DNA of 64,000 nt from Prevotella sp. GTDB taxonomy: Bacteria; Bacteroidota; Bacteroidia; Bacteroidales; Bacteroidaceae. Made by a program: the position numbers and the translations under genes. Below are positions 7,516-14,936 of this stretch, piece by piece (position 1 is the first letter of the stretch; every line of letters starts with the position of its first letter). Location: the NCBI GenBank assembly GCA_017428055.1, contig JAFRRN010000062.1, positions 31,183-95,182 on the forward strand. Direction: 5' to 3'. The notes under the pieces are model-generated. The model saw only the letters and a list, made by a program, of their open reading frames with translations. It made no database searches and had not been told where the DNA came from.

Positions 7516-9351
7516 ATGCAGACAGACTTTAACCTACAAACACATCTCGACGAGATATATAGTCATTTCCCCGAAGCCACACACCAGCCTATCATTGGCA
7601 TTACCGCCAACTTCACGGGAGAGGATGCAACTCTGCGCGACAGGTATTACATGCAGGTGGTAAAGGCGGGGGGAACGCCTATCATCATCCCGCCCATCAA
7701 TGACAAGGATGCCATCATCAACACCTTGGAGCATATTGATGGGCTGTTGCTTTCAGGAGGAGGTGACTACAACCCGCTATGGGCAGGGGAGGAACCCATG
7801 CCTCATCTTCGTGGCATTAATTCCAACCGCGACTTGCCGGAGTTGCTCATCACGCAATTGGCATTCAATCGGCAAATCCCCATCTTGGGCATCTGCCGAG
7901 GCATACAGACGCTTGCCATTACCCTTGGTGGGCATGTGACGCAACATATCCAAGAGAAGAAAGCGGAACCTGTTGCCAAGAGTGGAAGAGGAAGCAGGAG
8001 TAACAATAAGGACGCGTCTGCCACCACGCCCTCTCCCTTGCTCAAGCATAGCCAGGAAGCCGACCGCAACGAGCCTTCACATAGCGTGAATATCGTGGAG
8101 GGGTCTATCTTGCATAAGATTTACGGGTGTGAGAAGATCTTTGTCAATTCATTCCACCACCAAGCGGTAGACAAGACGGGTGACCGCTTTACCGTCACTG
8201 CCACGTCGCCCGATGGTGTCATTGAAGCAATGGAGAGCAGCGAGCATAAGCCCATCCTCGGTGTGCAATGGCATCCCGAGTGGCTGGAGGAGGAAGGGTT
8301 GAGGCTCTTCACATGGCTGATAGAACAAGCCAACAACTTCCATGTTGCCACTCGCTTGCACAAACGCATCCTCACGCTTGACACCCATTGCGACACACCC
8401 ATGTTCTTCTCGCAAGACATACACTTCGACCATCGCGACTCGCGCATCCTCGTAGACCTTCATAAGATGACCGAAGGACAACAAGATGCGACCATCATGG
8501 TGGCATATCTGCCGCAGCCCAAGCTCGGTGAGACTTTCTCATCGAAAGTTCCTTTCAAGGTGGACGGCCCCTTGGCTTACGCCAACCTGATATTCGACAA
8601 GATAGAAAGCATCGTTAAGCAGAACAGTCAGTTCGTGAGCCTTGCGCGTACTGCCGCTGACCTCTATGAGGACAAGCGTAAGGGGCGCAAGAGTATCATG
8701 TTTGGTATCGAGAACGGGCTGGCGTTGCAGCACGATTTGCAAAACATCAAACATTTCGCACAGCGTGGCGTGGTGTATATCACCTTGTGCCACAATGGCG
8801 ACAACGACATCTGCGACTCCGCCAAGGGGTGTGACACCAATAACGGATTGAGCCAGTTTGGCGAGAAAGTCATCAAGGAAATGAACAATTGCGGCATCAT
8901 GGTTGACCTCAGCCATGCCAATGAGAAGAGCTTCTATGATGCCATTGAGGTGAGCAAAATGCCCATCGTGTGCAGCCATTCCAGTTGCAGGGCATTGTGC
9001 GACCATCCCAGAAACCTTACCGATGACCAACTATGGGCACTTGCCAGTCACGGGGGCGTGGCGCATATCACGCTCTACAGTGGATTCCTGCGCTCTTCGG
9101 GAGAGGCTTCCATCATGGATGCCATTGCCCATTTGGAACATGCCATTGAGGTGATGGGCATTGACCATGTGGGGTTAGGCACAGATTTCGATGGCGATGG
9201 GGGCGTGCGTGGCATTGCCAACTCCTCTGAATTGCTGAATTTCACGCTCCATCTGTTGCGCCGCAAATATAGTGAGCGCGATATCCAAAAGATATGGGGA
9301 GGTAATTGGTTGCGTGTGATGACCAAGATACAAAACGCAAAACGAACATAA
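7516..9351 (+). CDS. Fusion of a C26 class I glutamine amidotransferase-like domain and an M19 dipeptidase
   Basis: A 611-residue cytoplasmic protein made of two enzymes. Residues from about 25 to 270 match the peptidase C26/PuuD family: LLSGGGDYNPL, the nucleophile elbow LGICRGIQ, and the catalytic His in GVQWHPEW. Residues from about 285 to 605 match membrane (renal) dipeptidase, peptidase M19: LDTHCDTPM, VDLSHAN, VCSHSSCRAL and GLGTDFDGDGG supply the metal-binding and catalytic residues. A low-complexity Ser/Lys/Asn insert interrupts the C26 half near residues 155-185. C26 enzymes hydrolyse gamma-glutamyl bonds and M19 enzymes cleave dipeptides, so the fusion could process gamma-glutamyl peptides in series. 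The ATG at 7516 is preferred over a TTG at 7498 that overlaps the regulator's stop. Confidence 0.9.
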   Translation: MQTDFNLQTHLDEIYSHFPEATHQPIIGITANFTGEDATLRDRYYMQVVKAGGTPIIIPPINDKDAIINTLEHIDGLLLSGGGDYNPLWAGEEPMPHLRGINSNRDLPELLITQLAFNRQIPILGICRGIQTLAITLGGHVTQHIQEKKAEPVAKSGRGSRSNNKDASATTPSPLLKHSQEADRNEPSHSVNIVEGSILHKIYGCEKIFVNSFHHQAVDKTGDRFTVTATSPDGVIEAMESSEHKPILGVQWHPEWLEEEGLRLFTWLIEQANNFHVATRLHKRILTLDTHCDTPMFFSQDIHFDHRDSRILVDLHKMTEGQQDATIMVAYLPQPKLGETFSSKVPFKVDGPLAYANLIFDKIESIVKQNSQFVSLARTAADLYEDKRKGRKSIMFGIENGLALQHDLQNIKHFAQRGVVYITLCHNGDNDICDSAKGCDTNNGLSQFGEKVIKEMNNCGIMVDLSHANEKSFYDAIEVSKMPIVCSHSSCRALCDHPRNLTDDQLWALASHGGVAHITLYSGFLRSSGEASIMDAIAHLEHAIEVMGIDHVGLGTDFDGDGGVRGIANSSELLNFTLHLLRRKYSERDIQKIWGGNWLRVMTKIQNAKRT

Positions 9352-10382
9352 TGAAAAACAAAAAAACAAACATGAGAATAGCCATCGGCATAGCCGTAAT
9401 CCTGTTGGCAATCTGCATCAAGCCCATGTTGAGGGCTTTCCATGCCCTTCGTGAAACCTCCGAGGTAGAAGAGATGGTGAAAGTTGACCCCGTCGGTCCC
9501 TCGTTCGATGCTGATTCAGCATACGCTTTCACGCAGACGCAATGCGACTTCGGTCCCCGCGCAATGAACACGGAGGGGCATGAACGGTGCTTGGAATGGA
9601 TTATCGGGAAGTTTAAGGAATATGGTTGTGAGATCCATACGCAACGTGCAGACCTCACGGGATATGATGGCACCATCCTTAAAAGCACCAACGTTTTGGC
9701 GAGGCACAAGCCTGAACTGACCACCCGCGTCCTTCTTTGCGCCCATTGGGACAGCCGCCCTTGGGCAGACAACGACCCTGACTCTGCCAATTGGCACAAG
9801 CCCATCCTCGCTGCCAACGATGCGGCGAGCGGCGTAGCCGTCATGATGGAGGTGGCGCGACTCCTCCAACAAAACGACTCGTTGCCCTTGGGTGTGGATT
9901 TCGTTTGTTTCGATGCTGAGGACTGGGGAACGCCGCAATGGTCAGACGTGCAGACGGAAGGCAACACCTGGGCTCTGGGCTCACAATATTTTGCCGAGAA
10001 CTTACCCCAAGGGTATGAGGTGCGCTATGGCATCTTGCTTGACATGGTGGGCGGACAGGGTGCAAAGTTCTATCGGGAGGGGCTGTCGAGACGTTACGCC
10101 AATGCCATCGTCAAGAAAGTATGGCGGGCTGCAAGGCAAGCGGGATATGACAGCTATTTCCCAAAGCGTGATGGTTTTAACATCACTGACGACCATGTAC
10201 CCTTGAATCAGAAAGCCAACATCCCCACCATCGACATCATTCCTTACTATCCAAACTGTCCGCAAAGTTCATTTGGTCCTACATGGCACACGACGAATGA
10301 TGACATGGCGCACATTGACAAGAACACTTTGAAAGCAGTGGGGCAAACCATCATCCAAGTATTATTCACGGAAATGGAATAG
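9351..10382 (+). CDS. Glutaminyl-peptide cyclotransferase-like protein (M28 fold)
   Basis: A 343-residue protein with one N-terminal membrane segment (about residues 8-30), so it is probably tethered to the inner membrane facing the periplasm. The M28 zinc-peptidase fold is evident from AHWDSRPWADND, NDAASGVAV, FVCFDAEDWGTPQ, TDDHVPLN and WHTTNDD. This set, including the aromatic residues next to the metal ligands, follows bacterial type II glutaminyl cyclases such as that of Porphyromonas gingivalis rather than aminopeptidases. The reaction converts N-terminal Gln of exported proteins to pyroglutamate. The start overlaps the previous stop (TAATG), showing tight coupling. An M28 aminopeptidase remains the alternative. 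Confidence 0.82.
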   Translation: MKNKKTNMRIAIGIAVILLAICIKPMLRAFHALRETSEVEEMVKVDPVGPSFDADSAYAFTQTQCDFGPRAMNTEGHERCLEWIIGKFKEYGCEIHTQRADLTGYDGTILKSTNVLARHKPELTTRVLLCAHWDSRPWADNDPDSANWHKPILAANDAASGVAVMMEVARLLQQNDSLPLGVDFVCFDAEDWGTPQWSDVQTEGNTWALGSQYFAENLPQGYEVRYGILLDMVGGQGAKFYREGLSRRYANAIVKKVWRAARQAGYDSYFPKRDGFNITDDHVPLNQKANIPTIDIIPYYPNCPQSSFGPTWHTTNDDMAHIDKNTLKAVGQTIIQVLFTEME

Positions 10383-10401
10383 TATTTATATCATTTGGCC
10401 T

Positions 10402-11787
10402 ATGAAGAGAATGGCTGTTTTTTACATGTTCCTATGGATGGGAATCATGGGCGTTAAGGCGCAAGGGTACCATTATGATAACTTTGAGACTGCCACGCAA
10501 GCCGTGGAGAACATGTGTGTGGGATGGAACATCGGCAATACCATGGAAAGCAACTCAGGGGACACGCTCAATATGTGGATAGAGCATTGGACTGACCGCA
10601 CCCCCGCCGCATACGAGAAAGCCTGGGGACAGCCTGTCATCGCGCCAGAGCTTATCAAACTTTTCAAGAATGCGGGATTCAACGCCCTCCGCCTACCCGT
10701 GACATGGTATCCTCACATGGAGGCGAAGTTCAATTTCTCGACGTGGGAAAACAGCTATTGGTATCCATCTCAAGACGGCATCGGTACGAAAGTGAACGCC
10801 ACTTGGATGAAACGGGTGCATGAGGTGGTGGACTACATCATCGACGAGGGCATGTATTGCATCCTCAACGTACACCATGACACGGGTGATAGCAACACGG
10901 CATGGCTCCGTGCGGATGAGAATGTCTATGCCAAACAGAAGGATCGCTTCGAGGCATTGTGGACACAAATAGCCGAGGAGTTCCGCGACTATGGCGACCA
11001 CCTGCTCTTTGAGGGCTACAATGAGATGCTCGACTCGTATGGCTCATGGTGCTTTGCCTCATTTGCCACGTCAAGTAGGTACAATGCGTCGGTTGCCACA
11101 TCTGCCTATAATGCCATCAATGGCTATGCGCAGAGCTTCGTCAATGCTGTCCGTGCCACGGGAGGAAACAACCTCTACCGCAACCTCATCGTCAATACAT
11201 ACGGTGCTTGTAATGGTAGCGGGACATGGAACTCTCACCTGTTGGACCCACTCAAGCAGATGAAGTTGCCCACCGATGAGGTGCAAGGACACATCGCCTT
11301 TGAGGTACATTGCTATCCCGACATCAGCAACCTGTCCACCGCAAAGAGTGAATTGAATACTACCATCAGAAATCTCAAGACCTATCTTGTGGCAAAAGGC
11401 GCACCCGTCATCATCGGAGAGTGGGGGGCAAGCAACGGGGATGCGTATAGCAATAACCGCAGCAATATGCTTAACTTTGCCAAGTATTTCGTCCAGCAGA
11501 CCAAGGTCAACGGCATGGGGGCTTTCTATTGGATGGGGCTTTGCGACGGTGACAACCGCAGCGTCCCCCAATTCAACCAGCAAGACCTCGTGGATGCCAT
11601 CATCACTGGCTATTATGGCGACGGAGGATATGACAATGGCGTGAAACATGTCGTCATAACTGAAACGGCCGAGAGACATTATTATGACATCAATGGTCGC
11701 CGTATCAGCCAACCCATACCGGGACAAGTAGTCGTCTTGCACACCAACGATGCAAATGGATCCGTGAAGATCATCAAGAAACGGTGA
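10402..11787 (+). CDS. Secreted glycoside hydrolase family 5 (endoglucanase-type)
   Basis: A 461-residue protein with a signal peptide ending GVKAQ, leaving an N-terminal Gln. The GH5 barrel covers about residues 25-405: CVGWNIGNTMES near the start, ALRLPVTW, NVHHDTGD, the acid/base Glu in FEGYNEML and the nucleophile Glu in IIGEWGAS. It most likely cleaves beta-1,4-glucan or a related hemicellulose outside the cytoplasm. The last 45 residues (RHYYDINGRRISQPIPGQVV) resemble the short C-terminal tails of Prevotella secreted proteins. It is 19 bp after the cyclotransferase gene and seems to be the last gene of that operon. Confidence 0.92.
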   Translation: MKRMAVFYMFLWMGIMGVKAQGYHYDNFETATQAVENMCVGWNIGNTMESNSGDTLNMWIEHWTDRTPAAYEKAWGQPVIAPELIKLFKNAGFNALRLPVTWYPHMEAKFNFSTWENSYWYPSQDGIGTKVNATWMKRVHEVVDYIIDEGMYCILNVHHDTGDSNTAWLRADENVYAKQKDRFEALWTQIAEEFRDYGDHLLFEGYNEMLDSYGSWCFASFATSSRYNASVATSAYNAINGYAQSFVNAVRATGGNNLYRNLIVNTYGACNGSGTWNSHLLDPLKQMKLPTDEVQGHIAFEVHCYPDISNLSTAKSELNTTIRNLKTYLVAKGAPVIIGEWGASNGDAYSNNRSNMLNFAKYFVQQTKVNGMGAFYWMGLCDGDNRSVPQFNQQDLVDAIITGYYGDGGYDNGVKHVVITETAERHYYDINGRRISQPIPGQVVVLHTNDANGSVKIIKKR

Positions 11788-11960
11788 TTCATCACAGTGC
11801 GTTTGCCACAGACTATTTGATGACACACGAGGAAGCGTCGATCTTTACCTATCCTTTCACTTGGGACTTCGAGAAGGAGTGTCCCTTCTTAACAGACTCT
11901 TCAATGATTATCAGTTCAAGATGAGTACACACATCGTGTCCGCATGGGGCTTGTCAAAAT

Positions 11961-12023
11961 GTTTTCCCATTGTGAAAATGGTGTTTTCTGCCGCAGAAAA
12001 CACCATTTTCCGATATGGAAAAC
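11961..12023. repeat. Array of three imperfect palindromes at 22-bp spacing (array 2)
   Basis: Three 19-bp units begin at 11961, 11983 and 12005, exactly 22 bp apart, each of the form (G/A)TTTTC...GAAAA(C/T). The middle of the array forms a perfect inverted repeat with 18-base arms (11974-11991 and 11993-12010) around one base. Geometry matches array 1 at 4103-4163. The surrounding gap of 433 bp (11788-12220) shows no convincing gene; a 33-codon ORF at 11820 has no other support. The array lies about 165 bp upstream of the next gene's promoter. Confidence 0.75.
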
Positions 12024-12188
12024 GATTGAAAAATGCAAAGAGAAGCCAAGATTCGGGTACGAATCGTCCAAATCAAAGGGTGTTTATGTCATGAGGATTA
12101 TCGCATACGGTTTAGGAAACGACCTACAAATAAATGGGTCAATGTGTTTTTTCCATGGAATAGCGAATGTCATACCGATAATTCTTTG

Positions 12189-12196
12189 TACTTTTG
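12189..12196 (+). promoter_or_regulatory. -7 promoter element of the SpmA/B-type gene
   Basis: TACTTTTG matches the Bacteroidota -7 consensus and lies 24 bp before the ATG at 12221. No clear -33 TTTG is seen. Confidence 0.55.
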
Positions 12197-12220
12197 CACT
12201 TTGTAGATAATAGTTTGATT

Positions 12221-13453
12221 ATGGTATTGAATTATATTTGGGTAGCTTTTTTCTTGATTGCGTTCATCATTGCCGTGGTGAAATTGGTGTTTATGGGTGA
12301 TGTAGACGTGTTTCCTGCGATGATGAACTCCACGTTTGAGACATCGAAGACGGCGTTTGAGATTTCCCTTGGGTTGACGGGAGTGTTGTCGTTGTGGCTC
12401 GGCATCATGAAGGTTGGCGAGAAAGGAGGCGTGGTGAATGTGTTGGCACGGGTATTGTCGCCTGTGTTCACCAAGCTCTTTCCAGACATCCCCAAGGGGC
12501 ATCCCGTTACGGGAAGCATCTTCATGAACATCGCCGCCAACATGTTGGGGCTTGACAATGCTGCCACCCCGATGGGCCTGAAGGCGATGGAACAGATGCA
12601 GGAGTTGAATCCCAAGAAGGATACAGCTACCAATCCGATGATTATGTTCTTGGTTTTGAACACGTCGGGGCTGACATTGATTCCCGTGAGCATCATGGTG
12701 TATCGGGCGCAATTGGGAGCAGCCAACCCCACCGACATTTTCATTCCCATCCTTCTGGCAACGTTTTTCTCGACATTGACGGGCATCATCGTGACTTCCC
12801 TTTACCAACGCATCAACCTCTTGAACCGCACGATGCTGCTTACCCTTGGCGGGATGTGTGCATTGGTGGCGGCAGTGGTCTGGGGTTTCGGGCAGATGGA
12901 TAAGGAACAAATGAACGTGGTGAGTACGTCTGTTGCCAATATCCTCTTGATGACGATTATCATTGCGTTTATCTTGGCGGGAGTAAGGAAGAAAGTTAAT
13001 GTGTATGATGCGTTCATTGAGGGAGCGAAAGACGGGTTCTCCACGGCTGTCCGAATCATTCCCTATTTAGTTGCCATCCTCGTGGGCATAGGCATCTTTC
13101 GTGCATCAGGGGCGATGGACATGCTCATCGATGGCATCAAGTGGGTTGTGGAGGCGTGTGGTGGCAACACCGACTTTGTGGGAGCGTTGCCGACGGCATT
13201 GATGAAACCGCTCTCCGGCAGTGGCGCCCGTGGGATGATGGTAGATGCCATGACCACATACGGGGCAGACAGTTTCCCCGGGATATTGAGTTGTATCTTC
13301 CAAGGATCGACAGACACGACGTTTTACATCATTGCTGTTTACTTTGGTTCTGTGGCAGTGAAGCACACTCGCCATGCCGTGACATGTGGCTTGTTGGCAG
13401 ACTTGGCAGGCGTGATAGCGGCAACGGCGATAGCATATTTGTTCTTCGGATAA
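12221..13453 (+). CDS. Fused SpmA/SpmB-type nucleoside-recognition membrane protein
   Basis: A 410-residue integral membrane protein with about ten hydrophobic segments and two 'Gate' (nucleoside recognition) domains. The first half, with NIAANMLGLDNAATPMGLKA, corresponds to spore maturation protein A. The second half, with LPTALMKPLSGSGARGMMVD and GSTDTTFYIIAVYFG, corresponds to SpmB. In Firmicutes these are two proteins needed for spore core dehydration. Non-sporulating Bacteroidota carry the fused form and its role there is unknown, though transport of a small molecule across the inner membrane is likely. The ATG at 12221 is chosen because the -7 element lies just upstream. The flippase gene follows 21 bp downstream. 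Confidence 0.87.
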   Translation: MVLNYIWVAFFLIAFIIAVVKLVFMGDVDVFPAMMNSTFETSKTAFEISLGLTGVLSLWLGIMKVGEKGGVVNVLARVLSPVFTKLFPDIPKGHPVTGSIFMNIAANMLGLDNAATPMGLKAMEQMQELNPKKDTATNPMIMFLVLNTSGLTLIPVSIMVYRAQLGAANPTDIFIPILLATFFSTLTGIIVTSLYQRINLLNRTMLLTLGGMCALVAAVVWGFGQMDKEQMNVVSTSVANILLMTIIIAFILAGVRKKVNVYDAFIEGAKDGFSTAVRIIPYLVAILVGIGIFRASGAMDMLIDGIKWVVEACGGNTDFVGALPTALMKPLSGSGARGMMVDAMTTYGADSFPGILSCIFQGSTDTTFYIIAVYFGSVAVKHTRHAVTCGLLADLAGVIAATAIAYLFFG

Positions 13454-13474
13454 GAAAAATGGGAGGGAAAAACC

Positions 13475-14923
13475 ATGGCAAATCTCAAATCACTCGCAAA
13501 AGACACTGCCATCTATGGATTGAGCAGCATCGTTGGTAGGTTTTTGAATTACCTGCTCGTACCCCTTTACACCATCAAGATGCCTGCGGCAGAGGGCGAA
13601 TATGGTGTCATCACCAATGTATATGCTTACGTGGCATTGTTGTTGGTCATCCTTACATACGGTATGGAGACCACGTTCTTCCGCTATGCCAACAAACAAG
13701 GGGAGAATGCGGAAAAGGTGTATGGCACGACGCTTTGGTCTGTTGGGGTTACTTCCGTCTTGTTTGTCATATTGGTCATGACGTTCCTCCAGCCCATCAG
13801 CGACCTCCTGCAATACCACGACCACCCCGAATATATCGCTTGCATGTTTACCTGTGTGGCGATAGACGCTTTCCAGTGCATTCCCTTTGCCTACTTGCGT
13901 TTTCAGAAACGCCCCATCAAGTTTGCCGCCCTCAAGTTGTTGTTCATCTTTATGAATATCGCGCTTAATTGCATTTATTACATCGGCATGGGTGGCAAGG
14001 ATGCCGGCACGGCATTTTACATTAACCTGATATGTACGAGCGTTATCACTTTCTTCTTTTGGAAGGAACTCAAAGGGCTATGGTATGGATTTGACAGAAA
14101 CCTGCTCAAGCGGATGCTTTCATACAGTTGGCCCATCTTGATATTGGGAATAGCGGGCGTGTTGAACCAGTCTGCCGATAAGATGCTGTTCCCTTATTTA
14201 TATAAAGGTGTAGACATGAAAGAGCAGTTGGCGGTTTATGGTGCGGTGTTTAAGATTGCCATGATCATGGCGATGATAACCCAAGCCTTCCGTTTTGCCT
14301 ACGAGCCGATTGTGTTTAGCAAGGCACAAGACCGCGACTCCAAGGAATACTATGCCGTGGCGATGAAGTATTTTATCATCTTCACGTTGCTGGCGTTCCT
14401 CGCCGTGGTGGGATATATGAACTTGATTCGCAATCTCATCGGCAGTGACTATTGGACGGGGTTGTATGTGGTGCCTATCGTCATGGCTGCCGAAATCATG
14501 ATGGGCATCTATTTCAACCTGTCGTTTTGGTATAAGCTCATCGACAAGACCATCTGGGGAGCCATCTTCTCTGGCATAGGATGCGCCGTGTTGCTTGCCG
14601 TCAACTTCATCTTCGTTCCGCGATATGGTTATGTGGCATGTGCATGGGGAGGCTTTGCGGGCTATGCCACGGCAATGGTGTTGTCGTATATCGTGGGACA
14701 AAGGGAGAACCCCATCCAATATCCCTTGCGTGACATTGGCGTTTACGTGGCAGTTGCGGTACTCTTGTTCTTGTGCATGGATGAGGTGAACCGTACCCTT
14801 CCCGCATGTGGAGCCATCGTCATCAACACCTTGTTGTTGCTCGCCTTCGTCGCCTTGGTGGTCAAGAGAGACTTCCCTTTGGAGAATTTGCCCGTCATTG
14901 GGAAACGTTTTAGAAGACAATAA
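13475..14923 (+). CDS. Polysaccharide/oligosaccharide flippase (MOP superfamily, Wzx-like)
   Basis: A 482-residue membrane protein with about 14 hydrophobic segments and no signal peptide. The start (LAKDTAIYGLSSIVGRFLNY) and the segment GEYGVITNVYAYVALL are typical of polysaccharide biosynthesis exporters of the multidrug/oligosaccharidyl-lipid/polysaccharide superfamily. Such proteins flip lipid-linked glycans across the inner membrane. No glycosyltransferase cluster is nearby, so the substrate is open; a lipid-linked cell-wall or surface glycan precursor is possible. It is translated 21 bp after the SpmA/B-type gene and 13 bp before the S46 peptidase gene, so all are likely in one operon. 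Confidence 0.88.
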   Translation: MANLKSLAKDTAIYGLSSIVGRFLNYLLVPLYTIKMPAAEGEYGVITNVYAYVALLLVILTYGMETTFFRYANKQGENAEKVYGTTLWSVGVTSVLFVILVMTFLQPISDLLQYHDHPEYIACMFTCVAIDAFQCIPFAYLRFQKRPIKFAALKLLFIFMNIALNCIYYIGMGGKDAGTAFYINLICTSVITFFFWKELKGLWYGFDRNLLKRMLSYSWPILILGIAGVLNQSADKMLFPYLYKGVDMKEQLAVYGAVFKIAMIMAMITQAFRFAYEPIVFSKAQDRDSKEYYAVAMKYFIIFTLLAFLAVVGYMNLIRNLIGSDYWTGLYVVPIVMAAEIMMGIYFNLSFWYKLIDKTIWGAIFSGIGCAVLLAVNFIFVPRYGYVACAWGGFAGYATAMVLSYIVGQRENPIQYPLRDIGVYVAVAVLLFLCMDEVNRTLPACGAIVINTLLLLAFVALVVKRDFPLENLPVIGKRFRRQ

Positions 14924-14936
14924 ACACATTATTTAT

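Noticed and set aside
11820-11921. A 33-codon ORF after the GH5 gene
   Set aside because: It is short, with no promoter or homology that I recognise; it may be a remnant, but nothing supports it.
14808-14936. An upstream in-frame extension of the S46 peptidase
   Set aside because: It would overlap the flippase gene by 116 bp and place 43 Ser/Cys-rich residues before a normal signal peptide.
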